Shown: positions 7,984 through 14,423, numbered from the stretch's first letter. The stretch is 14,760 nucleotides of DNA from Chloroflexota bacterium (GCA_009839775.1 VXOZ01000130.1:1-14760), one strand, 5' to 3'. Made by a program: numbers and translations. The notes: generated from the sequence alone by a model not told the origin.

Positions 7984-8694
7984 ATGACCAGTGAACTCGT
8001 AACCGTAATCCGTCAGGCCCTGGCCGACAACGCCAATCCGGAGAAGGCGAGCGGTATGCGGGCGTATATGAAGTCGGCGATGCCGTATCGCGGCGTGCAA
8101 ACGCCCATCCGCCGCAAGCTCGTCCGCGCCGCGCTGCGCGCCCATCCGCTCACCACGAGGGAAGACTGGCTCGCCGCTGTGCGTGAACTCTGGCGCAACG
8201 CCGCCTACCGCGAGGAGCGCTATGCCGCCCAGGACGTGACCGGCGCGCCGCAGTTTCGAGCATACCGTGATCTCGACATCCTGCCACTTTACGAGGAAAT
8301 GGTCGTCAGCGGCGCGTGGTGGGACCTGGTGGACGACGTGGCCACCCATAAGCTGCGGGAACTCGTGGACCGCTATCCCAATGAGATGGCCGCTCACATG
8401 CGTGCGTGGAGCACGGATCCGGATCTCTGGAAGCGCCGCTCGTCCATCATCTGCCAGGTGAAGCGCAAGGAGGCAACCGACCTCGTTCTGCTCTGCGACT
8501 GCATCGAGCCGAACCTCGCCGCCCCCGATTTCTTCATCCGCAAGGCCATCGGCTGGGCGCTGCGCGACCTGGCGTGGACCGATTTGGCTACGGTCGAGGA
8601 CTACGTCGCCCGCAACGCCGACCGTCTCAGCACGCTCTCCAAGCGCGAAGCCCTGAAGAACGCAGACACCATCCGAGCTGGAAGACCACGCTGA
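7984..8694 (+). CDS. AlkD-type DNA alkylation repair glycosylase
   Basis: This 236-residue all-helical HEAT-like-repeat protein belongs to the AlkC/AlkD family of DNA glycosylases, which remove bulky or charged N3- and N7-alkylated purines without base flipping. The AlkD active-site residues line up with identical spacing: W113 and D117 in WWDLVD, R152 in WKRRSS, and W191 in FFIRKAIGWALRD, corresponding to W109, D113, R148 and W187 of the Bacillus cereus enzyme as I recall it. I chose ATG 7984, where the family similarity begins; the frame is open to 7918 with a possible ATG at 7939, and none of these starts has a clear ribosome binding site. It stands alone on the plus strand, divergent from the MarR-type gene. 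Family assignment is secure. Confidence 0.92.
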   Translation: MTSELVTVIRQALADNANPEKASGMRAYMKSAMPYRGVQTPIRRKLVRAALRAHPLTTREDWLAAVRELWRNAAYREERYAAQDVTGAPQFRAYRDLDILPLYEEMVVSGAWWDLVDDVATHKLRELVDRYPNEMAAHMRAWSTDPDLWKRRSSIICQVKRKEATDLVLLCDCIEPNLAAPDFFIRKAIGWALRDLAWTDLATVEDYVARNADRLSTLSKREALKNADTIRAGRPR

Positions 8695-8840
8695 CTCACT
8701 CTCCTTTAACGACCGCCGTTGCAGACGTACGCAGCAGCTCCTCGTCTGAGCGTCGCTAGGAAAGTCTTAGGCATTTTGGGCGTGCCTCTTCGCCGCTTAT
8801 GGCTTAGAAACCCCAAATATCTGCTGCTTTTTCCTCGATT

Positions 8841-8894
8841 GAGTTAATAAACTTAATCAACTTAGTTGACTTAATCGACTAGTGAAGTTAATAT
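8841..8894 (+). promoter_or_regulatory. Promoter and operator-like palindrome of the rhodanese gene
   Basis: TTGACT (8866-8871) and TAATAT (8889-8894) are separated by 17 bases and resemble a sigma70 promoter. A perfect 13-base palindrome TCAACTTAGTTGA (8857-8869) overlaps the -35 box. ACTTAATC occurs twice (8851-8858 and 8869-8876), and GAGTTAATA (8841-8849) and AAGTTAATA (8885-8893) flank the cluster. A repressor bound here would block the polymerase. The layout is seen; the regulator is unknown. Confidence 0.45.
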
Positions 8895-8959
8895 AGGCGT
8901 GATTGTACATCGTCTATGCTGTCATTCATGGACGCAGGTATCGCAGGAGGAGAATACCA

Positions 8960-9913
8960 ATGCGAAACGGACTACCACGCCGGCGGTTTCTACAACTCAC
9001 CGGCCTCACTGCCGGAGGCGCGCTCCTGGCCAGCGCCTGCGGCCAAGCGACCGTGCAAGAGGCGGCTGAGCCTGAAGGGCCGCTGGCCTATGCGAACCCA
9101 CAACTCTTGGTGGAGACCGACTGGCTTGCAGAAAACCTCAATAAGGATGGCTTGCGCATTATTGACGTGCGTTCAGCCGAAGACTACGCCGCCGGTCACG
9201 TGCCCAACGCCATCAACCTCCACTCGCGGACCTTCATCGACCCTGACAATGAAGTGAGCGGCGTGCTCATTCCGCCGGAGGCGTTCGCCGCGCTGGTCGG
9301 CGGCGCCGGCATCGGCAGTGATTCGGAGGTCGTGGTCTACGGCAGCGGCAACATCCTCTGGGCTACCCGCGTTTTTTGGGCGCTGGAACTCTACGGCAAC
9401 AGGAACGCCAAAGTGCTCAACGGCGGCTTTGCCAAGTGGGCCGAGGAGGAGCGAGAGCTGTCCACGGAGGTGCCGTCGTTCCCGGCAGCCACGTTTACGG
9501 TGGAATTCGATCCGTTCCTGCTGGGCACATTTGAAGAGGTGCAGGCGGCTATCGAAGACGACAACGCGGTGATCCTGGATAACCGCTCCCCCGGCGAGTA
9601 CGCCGGACGGGACGTGCGCGCCGATCGTGGCGGTCACATTCCGGGCGCCATCAACCAGGATTGGGTCGTGTACCTCAGAGGCACCGACGCGCGCACGTTC
9701 AAGACTGCAGATGAGCTCACGGAGCTCTTCAATGCCGCCGGCATTACGGAAGACACGACGGTCTACGCCCACTGCCAGACTGCCGTTCGTTCCTCGGTAG
9801 CCTACTTCGTGGCGCGGCTGCTGGGCTACAACAACGTCCAGAACTACGACGGCGCGTGGGCCGAATGGGGCAACCGCGAAGATACGAACATCAACACCGG
9901 CTCCAATCCGTAA
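8960..9913 (+). CDS. Tat-exported lipoprotein with two rhodanese domains (sulfurtransferase)
   Basis: This is a thiosulfate/3-mercaptopyruvate sulfurtransferase-type protein that moves sulfane sulfur through a persulfidated cysteine. The 317-residue precursor begins with a twin-arginine signal (RRRFLQLTG, 7-15) and ends the signal with a lipobox (ASAC, cysteine 27), so the folded enzyme is probably exported by Tat and lipid-anchored outside the membrane. The N-terminal rhodanese domain (about 47-170) has DVRSAEDYAAGHVPNAIN but no cysteine in its active-site loop. The C-terminal domain (about 185-305) carries DNRSPGEY, GHIPGAIN and the catalytic loop AHCQTAVRS with C272. ATG 8960 has AGGAGGAG eight bases upstream, a strong site; the open frame reaching 8903 is not needed. 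The enzyme class is sure, the sulfur donor unknown. Confidence 0.93.
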   Translation: MRNGLPRRRFLQLTGLTAGGALLASACGQATVQEAAEPEGPLAYANPQLLVETDWLAENLNKDGLRIIDVRSAEDYAAGHVPNAINLHSRTFIDPDNEVSGVLIPPEAFAALVGGAGIGSDSEVVVYGSGNILWATRVFWALELYGNRNAKVLNGGFAKWAEEERELSTEVPSFPAATFTVEFDPFLLGTFEEVQAAIEDDNAVILDNRSPGEYAGRDVRADRGGHIPGAINQDWVVYLRGTDARTFKTADELTELFNAAGITEDTTVYAHCQTAVRSSVAYFVARLLGYNNVQNYDGAWAEWGNREDTNINTGSNP

Positions 9914-9947
9914 GCGCTGCTGCCACAAAGAGCCAGGTTTATTTGAG

Positions 9948-9978
9948 AAGGGGATGCGCACGCAGTGTGCATCCCCTT
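9948..9978 (+). terminator. Hairpin terminator after the rhodanese gene
   Basis: A 14-bp stem (9948-9961 pairing with 9965-9978, one G-U pair) closes a 3-base loop, about 35 bases after the stop codon. It is followed by a pyrimidine-rich TCCCTTGTC rather than a clean T run, so intrinsic termination is likely but not certain. Confidence 0.6.
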
Positions 9979-10095
9979 TCCCTTGTCGGACCGCGCGGCA
10001 GATGCCGTATGACCTCTCACCGCGCCAAAGCGAAAGAGCTCTCTCTCACATGGGAGGGCCTTCCGCACCGTAAGGATGAAGGCGAAGGTCTTGCT

Positions 10096-10119
10096 CCCTC
10101 TCCCGTACGCGGGAGAGGG
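10096..10119. repeat. Palindromic intergenic repeat (CCCTCTCCCG stem)
   Basis: CCCTCTCCCG (10096-10105) pairs perfectly with CGGGAGAGGG (10110-10119) around TACG, followed by CTGGGGTGAGGG. Hairpins of this wording are common dispersed elements in bacterial genomes. Only one copy is in the window, so the repeat status rests on general knowledge. Confidence 0.55.
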
Positions 10120-10130
10120 CTGGGGTGAGG

Positions 10131-10149
10131 GCGTCTTAATGCAAGACGC
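10131..10149. repeat. Short hairpin, 7-bp stem
   Basis: GCGTCTT (10131-10137) pairs with AAGACGC (10143-10149) around AATGC. It lies 12 bases after the previous hairpin, between convergent genes. It could help terminate transcription but has no T run. Confidence 0.4.
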
Positions 10150-10175
10150 GCTTCACGGCTCGGCGGACTGTCTAC

Positions 10176-10191
10176 AGGGCGCACGCGCCCT
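10176..10191. terminator. Hairpin at the end of the VOC gene
   Basis: AGGGCG (10176-10181) pairs with CGCCCT (10186-10191) around CACG, starting at the last base of the VOC stop codon on the minus strand. No T run follows, so termination is only possible. Confidence 0.35.
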
Positions 10192-10562
10192 CACACGTGC
10201 TGGTCCACCAGAATAGGATTGCCGTCCGGGTCCACTGCCACGAAGCTCTCCGGCCCGGTGGTATCCTCGTCGGCCTCGTTCATCAGGACCACGCCCTGCG
10301 CCTTGAGTTGCCGTTGCAACGCGCGCACGTCCGTGAAGCTCTCCAACGGCTGCGCCTGCCAGTCCCACCCGGGATTGAACGTGAGAATATTCTGCTCGAA
10401 CATCCCCTGAAAAAGCCCAATGGTAGTCGTGCCATTCCTCAGTATTAACCAATGCTCCGCCGCATCGCCGCCCACCACTTCAAACCCAAACTTCGCATAA
10501 AACTCCCGCGAAGCCTCGATGTCCTTCACCGCCAAACTAACCGAAAACGCCCCAAGTTCCAT
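10191..10562 (-). CDS. VOC-family (glyoxalase/bleomycin-resistance fold) protein
   Basis: This 123-residue protein has the vicinal-oxygen-chelate fold. It opens with FSVSLAVKDIEASREFYAKFGFEVVGG, the typical first beta-alpha unit of these enzymes, and closes with the second unit's FVAVDPDGNPILVDQH. The family includes glyoxalase I, extradiol dioxygenases and antibiotic-binding proteins, so the reaction cannot be told. The usual first metal histidine is replaced by S8 or S10 in the opening strand, and Q121/H122 near the end might supply a ligand, so metal binding is uncertain. ATG 10562 has AGGAG about seven bases upstream; the frame continues to 10649 but without family similarity. It converges on the plus-strand rhodanese gene across a hairpin-rich gap and stands alone. 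Confidence 0.85.
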   Translation of the reverse strand: MELGAFSVSLAVKDIEASREFYAKFGFEVVGGDAAEHWLILRNGTTTIGLFQGMFEQNILTFNPGWDWQAQPLESFTDVRALQRQLKAQGVVLMNEADEDTTGPESFVAVDPDGNPILVDQHV

Positions 10563-10660
10563 AAAATGCTCCTGTTGAATAGTGCATCGAGTTCTCTGCC
10601 CCCTTGACCACAATAAACGCCCCAAGCACGGTAGGTAAAGGAAAAGCAAAGCAGTCCGTC

Positions 10661-10680
10661 ATTCCCGCGTGCGCGGGAAT
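10661..10680. repeat. Palindromic repeat, family A copy 1
   Basis: ATTCCCGC (10661-10668) and GCGGGAAT (10673-10680) pair around a 4-base loop, within the context CGTC before and CCA after. A second copy with a compensated stem change lies at 11928-11947. Both belong to the common intergenic repeat type whose translation reads VIPA-AGI in false open frames. Confidence 0.7.
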
Positions 10681-10729
10681 CCATCCTCTCTTAGCCCGGT
10701 GGACCAAGGCGCAAGTGACTGTTCAATCA

Positions 10730-10954
10730 CTACCGCTCGTTCATCTCATCCCGCGTGAACCTGCGCCCACTAGAGTCAATCGTCTCGCGTAACTCCCGAG
10801 TAGTTGCCATCGCCTTATCAGCCTGCCGCTCCCGTCCCACATATTCCTCCAGCCACCGCCGAAACAGCGCAGCCAGAGTCGTCCCCTCCGCCGCAGCCCG
10901 CCGACGCGCCGCCTCGAGCAAGCCCTCATCCGCGCTCAGGGTTATGTTTTTCAT
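10730..10954 (-). CDS. VapB-like antitoxin, no toxin next to it
   Basis: This 74-residue protein starts with MKNITLSADEGLLEAARRRA, the ribbon-helix-helix pattern of VapB-type antitoxins that bind DNA as dimers. It ends with a polar tail (ETIDSSGRRFTRDEMNER) of the kind that wraps around a partner PIN-domain toxin. ATG 10954 has GAGGTG six to seven bases upstream; the frame runs on to 11062 without similarity. In most VapBC loci the toxin gene overlaps or directly follows the antitoxin stop. Here the 170 bases that follow contain no toxin-like frame and instead hold a palindromic repeat at 10661-10680, so the toxin seems lost or never present. The antitoxin class is likely; VapB rather than another ribbon-helix-helix antitoxin is inferred. 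Confidence 0.78.
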   Translation of the reverse strand: MKNITLSADEGLLEAARRRAAAEGTTLAALFRRWLEEYVGRERQADKAMATTRELRETIDSSGRRFTRDEMNER

Positions 10955-10979
10955 GTCGTCACCTCGTCGATTCGGATGG

Positions 10980-11010
10980 AGTGTACTGTATGTTGGCAAA
11001 TGTGTTAACA
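10980..11010 (-). promoter_or_regulatory. Possible promoter of the antitoxin gene
   Basis: On the minus strand TTAACA (11008-11003) is followed after 17 bases by TACACT (10985-10980), matching consensus at five and four positions. The palindrome TGTTAACA (11003-11010) covers the -35 box and might be an autoregulatory half-site. Confidence 0.42.
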
Positions 11011-11051
11011 GGTTTCGCAGGGTTTGTAGTAGTGCAGGCCTCTGGAACGCT

Positions 11052-11885
11052 CTACGCGCCAAACAAGCGCTCGGCGTTGCCGCGGAAGAGCGCTTGCTTC
11101 ACGTCAGAGTCTACCTCGGCATACTCGATGCTGAGCTTGGCGGATTCGGCGTAGTTGATTGGGAGGTTCGAGCCGAAGAGCAGGTGGTCCGCGCCCATGA
11201 GCGCGCAGAGGTCGTCCACGTCGCCGATGGGCCCTTGCACGCGGGAGTTCTCGAAGTAGAGGTTGTCCTGGTGGTAGGCAGTCGACCAGAGGCTGTTTAC
11301 TTCAGAGAACACGGCCCCGCAGATCAAGAAGCGCACGCCCGGAAAGCCGTTCACCGCCTCCGCCGCGTCGATCATGGTCACGGAGGGCACTTTCATCAGC
11401 CAGTGGGCAAAGCGGGGATCTTCCACGCCGATGGAGATGAGCACTACGAGGTCATGCTCCTCGGCCTTGCCCAGCAGCGCCTGCGCCTGGTCGTCGAGGA
11501 AGTGGTACTGCTGGTAGTTGGGATAGCCCCGGGCCTCGACCATGCGGGGGACATTGCCCTTAAGGCGGCTGTACTGATGATAGTTCGGGTGCAAGCGCAG
11601 GTTCCGCATGCCGAAGTCGTTGATGCAGACCTCCAGGTCGTGTTCCCAGCCGGGGAAGCCGGGATTGATGGTATACGCCGGAATGAAGCGGTCGGGGTAC
11701 CGCTGCACAATGGCGTGTAGTTCCTCATTGCCTACCAGGAGGTCTTTGTAGAAGACGTTCTCCAGGCGCGAGACGACCGCTCTCTCGATACCAAGCGCGT
11801 CCATCTTGCGCAAGCGGTCTTCCGGCTGGGCATACGGCAAACGGCGAAACGGCCACTCGCCGAGAAAGGCGTTTGCGTCAATCAT
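11052..11885 (-). CDS. Amidohydrolase-superfamily (COG2159-like) protein without the usual metal site
   Basis: This 277-residue protein has the TIM-barrel layout of the amidohydrolase 2 group, whose members hydrolyse or decarboxylate small acids and lactones at a metal centre. The opening strand reads MIDANAFLGEWPFRRLP, where active members have DxHxH, so the first two metal histidines are missing. Near the end LLFGSNLP has N240 in place of the metal-binding aspartate of FGSDxP. H99 in LRLHPNYHQY is present. The protein is thus unlikely to bind metal in the standard way and may have another role. ATG 11885 has only a weak AGG about ten bases upstream. It lies downstream of the two tandem amidohydrolases on the same strand, after a repeat-bearing gap of about 150 bases. 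The superfamily is secure, the activity unknown. Confidence 0.83.
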   Translation of the reverse strand: MIDANAFLGEWPFRRLPYAQPEDRLRKMDALGIERAVVSRLENVFYKDLLVGNEELHAIVQRYPDRFIPAYTINPGFPGWEHDLEVCINDFGMRNLRLHPNYHQYSRLKGNVPRMVEARGYPNYQQYHFLDDQAQALLGKAEEHDLVVLISIGVEDPRFAHWLMKVPSVTMIDAAEAVNGFPGVRFLICGAVFSEVNSLWSTAYHQDNLYFENSRVQGPIGDVDDLCALMGADHLLFGSNLPINYAESAKLSIEYAEVDSDVKQALFRGNAERLFGA

Positions 11886-11927
11886 TGGGGGACAAACCTA
11901 TCAGTTTGAATTGGCAAATTCTCCGTC

Positions 11928-11947
11928 ATTCCGGCGAAAGCCGGAAT
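11928..11947. repeat. Palindromic repeat, family A copy 2
   Basis: ATTCCGGC (11928-11935) and GCCGGAAT (11940-11947) pair perfectly around a GAAA tetraloop, within CGTC and CCA context as in copy 1. The stem differs from copy 1 by a C-to-G change balanced on the other arm, so the hairpin itself appears to be conserved. Confidence 0.75.
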
Positions 11948-12034
11948 CCAGTCTTCCCTTCCTCGCTCAGTCGTCCTCAGTGAATTATGGGCGGCGTAGC
12001 CCCAAGCTTGCTCCTCTTGACAAAATCACACATA

Positions 12035-12811
12035 TCAAATACTAGCACTGTCGCGCTCTTGCTGCCGGTCGAAGAGGCGCTGCACGTTGCCAAAGAGAAT
12101 CCGCTCTTTCTCCGCCGGCGACAGATCGGCCCCAAACACCTTGGCAAGCTGCGAGGCAAACGACCGTCCGGAAGCGTCGCTGCCGTAGACGACGTGGTCA
12201 GCGCCGACGTGTCTAACGAGTATCTCCGTATAGCCGTTGGTGGCCTCGTTGCCGCCCACGTCCATGAGGACGTTCGGCAGGCCGAGCGCGCACTTGGCGC
12301 CGACCTCAATGTCGCCGGCGGCATGGCCGAAGAAGAAGGTGACATCCGGGTGCCGCAGCGCCATCTCCCGCATGTCCGGGCCGCTGGTCTCGGTGGGCAG
12401 GTTGCCCGTGACCTCGGCGAACGTATGCTGCAGCACGGGCAGACGGTACTCGGCGCAAAGCTGCATGATGCCGTCCACCTGCGGATTGTTCCCCCGGATC
12501 GCTTCCCACAGTTTTACCCCTTGGCGTCCGCGATAGCCCTTTACACGGCGTTCCAGTTCGTCACACGCAAACTGACCGTGCACGGGATTGAGGTACCAGA
12601 AGGGGATCACACGCTCCGGATGCTGCTGCGCGAGGCTGAAAGTGCGGTCATTGCAGGCGGTCACGAATGCACGCGACGGGAAGTTAGGCGACGAACTGCC
12701 TTCCAGGTTGATGCTGTTCGTGCACATGACCATGTCAAGACGCTCGGCTTGGGCCAGCAAGCGCTGCATCATGTGCTCGCTGCGGAAGTGTACGTGCACG
12801 TCGTAGATCAT
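12035..12811 (-). CDS. Metal-dependent amidohydrolase (amidohydrolase 2 family), paralogue 1
   Basis: This 258-residue TIM-barrel protein keeps the metal site of the COG2159 amidohydrolases: DVHVH (H6, H8) on the first strand, GVKLW (K100), LQHT (H129), FGHAAGD (H163) and YGSDASGRS (D212). Such enzymes hydrolyse or decarboxylate small carboxylic acids. ATG 12811 is used; a GTG directly before it at 12814 is equally possible, with AAGAG about nine bases upstream. It is about 65% identical, without gaps over 253 residues (165 identical by hand count), to the next gene upstream (13058-13819), so the two are a tandem duplication that has since diverged. The substrate cannot be told from sequence. 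Confidence 0.9.
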   Translation of the reverse strand: MIYDVHVHFRSEHMMQRLLAQAERLDMVMCTNSINLEGSSSPNFPSRAFVTACNDRTFSLAQQHPERVIPFWYLNPVHGQFACDELERRVKGYRGRQGVKLWEAIRGNNPQVDGIMQLCAEYRLPVLQHTFAEVTGNLPTETSGPDMREMALRHPDVTFFFGHAAGDIEVGAKCALGLPNVLMDVGGNEATNGYTEILVRHVGADHVVYGSDASGRSFASQLAKVFGADLSPAEKERILFGNVQRLFDRQQERDSASI

Positions 12812-12857
12812 CACAATTCACTCTTGCGTGGAATTCGCCTAGCAGCGGCCCCACAAG

Positions 12858-12885
12858 GTAGGGGCGGTTCGCGAACCGCCCCTAC
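12858..12885. repeat. Perfect 28-bp palindrome
   Basis: The 14 bases from 12858 (GTAGGGGCGGTTCG) are followed directly by their exact reverse complement, with no loop. Wording of this kind is known from dispersed repeats in environmental bacterial genomes, including Chloroflexota-like ones, but only one copy is in the window. It lies between the two paralogous amidohydrolases. Confidence 0.65.
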
Positions 12886-12955
12886 GGATGCGGTCACTAG
12901 TAATTGGGTCGTGGCGCAGAATCTTGGCGCTGGACTTACCGACTCTTGTAGTAGC

Positions 12956-12974
12956 GCGGGGGCTTGTCCCCCGC
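12956..12974. repeat. GC-rich hairpin, 7-bp stem
   Basis: GCGGGGG (12956-12962) pairs with CCCCCGC (12968-12974) around CTTGT. It is the second palindromic element in the 246-base gap between the paralogues. It resembles a dispersed repeat, but only one copy is present here. Confidence 0.5.
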
Positions 12975-13057
12975 CTCGTCGTGCCAATGTACAACACCAT
13001 TTTGTGCTAGGCGTATCGCGCCGACGCTTCGCTTACATCACCTACACCGTATGCACC

Positions 13058-13819
13058 CTAATCATAGCGTTGTCGCGCCAAGAGCGCGCGGGCGTTGTGA
13101 TGGAGAATGTCCTCGCGCTCGCTTTCAGTGATGTCCGCGCCGTACACCTTGGCTAACTGCGACGCGAACGATCTGCCTGTGGCGTCGCTGCCGTACACGA
13201 CACGTTCCGCACCCAAGTGGCGGACGAGCATTTCCGTATAGCCGTTCGTCGCCTCGTTGCCGGCAATATCCATCAGTACATTGTCCAGTCCAAGGGCGCA
13301 CTTCACACCGAATTCGTAGTCACTGCCGGCGTGACCCCACAAGAACGTGACGTCAGGATGGCGCTGCGCCATCTCCCGCATCTCCTGCGGTGTCGTTTCG
13401 GTCGGGAGCGTGCCACCAGCCTCGATATTCGTATGCTGCAGCACCGGCAGGCGGTATTCAGCACAGAGATCGAGCACGGGATCGACGCGTGGATCGTTTC
13501 CCTTGAGCGCCATCCAGAGCTTCACGCCCTGGGGTCTCTGGTGCTGCGCCACACGCCGTCGCAACTCCGCGCAGGCTGCGTCGCCGTGCGCCGGATTAAG
13601 GTACCAGAAGGGAATAACGCGCTGCGGGTTTTCCCTCGCTGCCGCCAGAGTACGGTCATTGCAGGCAGCCACGAATGCCGCCGACGGGAAATGCGGCGAG
13701 GCGGTACCCTCGAGATTAATGGAGTTGAGACAGAGCACCATGTCAAGCCGCTCGGTCTGGCGCAGCGCCTGCGCGAGTTGCGCGTCACCGCGGTAGTGCA
13801 CGTGTACGTCGATAATCAT
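13058..13819 (-). CDS. Metal-dependent amidohydrolase (amidohydrolase 2 family), paralogue 2
   Basis: This 253-residue protein is the gap-free partner of the gene at 12035-12811. The metal-site residues are H6 and H8 in DVHVH, K100 in GVKLW, H129 in LQHT, H163 in WGHAGSD and D212 in YGSDATGRS. The blocks FWYLNP, EYRLPVLQHT and GNEATNGYTE, shared by the pair, are candidate substrate-pocket signatures. Differences cluster at residues 11-20, 131-138 and the C-terminus. ATG 13819 is used; an in-frame TTG lies two codons upstream, and no clear ribosome binding site is seen. It begins 24 bases after the DUF6157-type gene on the same strand, so the two are probably co-transcribed. Confidence 0.9.
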   Translation of the reverse strand: MIIDVHVHYRGDAQLAQALRQTERLDMVLCLNSINLEGTASPHFPSAAFVAACNDRTLAAARENPQRVIPFWYLNPAHGDAACAELRRRVAQHQRPQGVKLWMALKGNDPRVDPVLDLCAEYRLPVLQHTNIEAGGTLPTETTPQEMREMAQRHPDVTFLWGHAGSDYEFGVKCALGLDNVLMDIAGNEATNGYTEMLVRHLGAERVVYGSDATGRSFASQLAKVYGADITESEREDILHHNARALLARQRYD

Positions 13820-13843
13820 CGGCAAGCCCGGACAAGACCCGCT

Positions 13844-14251
13844 CTATGTGCCACGCCGGTTTCTTAACGCGTGAAGCTGCCTAAGGTCTTGCTCTTCCTG
13901 AAAGCGAGCGTATTCCGGCGATCCGGCTGGCACCAATGCAACACGCCCGTCAGTGTCGAAATGGAATCCCCAACCGTACTTCTTTGCCAACGGAGAAGAG
14001 CGGAGACAGGGCTGTCCTTTTGTGAAAAATGCCTGGCGGTGCTGGGCAGTCCGGTCAGATTCCGGTAGCTCCTTGTGGATGACGTGGGCCAACCACAGCA
14101 CGTCTTCCTGCGTGTACGTGTAGGGGCTTCCGTGCAACAGTTCATATTGAATGCGGGGAAGCGACTTCCGCATGCCCCGCAGAGGCGGCGCTTTCGCGTT
14201 GGCAAGCGGGCAGTCAGGCGCTGTGCTGATGAATGTGTCAGTGTAGTTCAT
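13844..14251 (-). CDS. DUF6157-type small protein
   Basis: This 135-residue protein starts MNYTDTFI and contains DCP, QYELL, YTYTQEDVLWLAHV, QPCLRSSPLAKKYGWGFHFD and ALVPAGSPEY, the pattern I associate with DUF6157, a family of soluble proteins of unknown function. The conserved block PCLRSSPL-KKYGWG (81-94) looks like the functional core. No signal peptide or membrane segment is seen. ATG 14251 fits the family's start, though no strong ribosome binding site is visible. A GATAAT-like -10 box lies about 30 bases upstream on the minus strand without a good -35. It lies 24 bases ahead of the amidohydrolase paralogue and probably shares its transcript. The family name is from memory, hence the moderate confidence. 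Confidence 0.78.
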   Translation of the reverse strand: MNYTDTFISTAPDCPLANAKAPPLRGMRKSLPRIQYELLHGSPYTYTQEDVLWLAHVIHKELPESDRTAQHRQAFFTKGQPCLRSSPLAKKYGWGFHFDTDGRVALVPAGSPEYARFQEEQDLRQLHALRNRRGT

Positions 14252-14407
14252 AAGTGACTTGTGTGCAAAGGATTCGTATTATCCCAAGCTCAATCTCGGA
14301 ACTGTACTATACACGCTAACATTTTTCAGGCTGCCGTACGGATTCTACGCCATGATTGGTGGCTGGTTGTCTCGGAGCGCTGCAATACTTCTTAGAGGAA
14401 TCTGCCG

Positions 14408-14423
14408 GCATCACATGTGATGC
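14408..14423. repeat. Perfect 16-bp palindrome across the glycosylase stop codon
   Basis: GCATCACATGTGATGC is its own reverse complement. It overlaps the last codons (His-His-Met) and stop of the glycosylase gene on the minus strand. It could be a protein-binding site or chance. Confidence 0.45.

Noticed and set aside
7456..8397. 313-codon open frame on the minus strand opposite the AlkD-type gene
   Set aside because: It overlaps a clearly real gene on the other strand, shows no recognisable motif, and its start and end fit no ribosome binding site or promoter.
10604..10792. 62-codon plus-strand frame containing VIPACAGIH
   Set aside because: This wording is the usual translation of the family A palindromic repeat, and the frame overlaps the antitoxin on the other strand.
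10755..11720. 321-codon plus-strand frame
   Set aside because: It is antisense to both the antitoxin and the metal-less amidohydrolase, runs across their gap, and has no family similarity.
11987..13156. 389-codon plus-strand frame
   Set aside because: It is antisense to paralogue 1 and passes through the palindromes between the paralogues; the minus-strand proteins are clearly the real genes.
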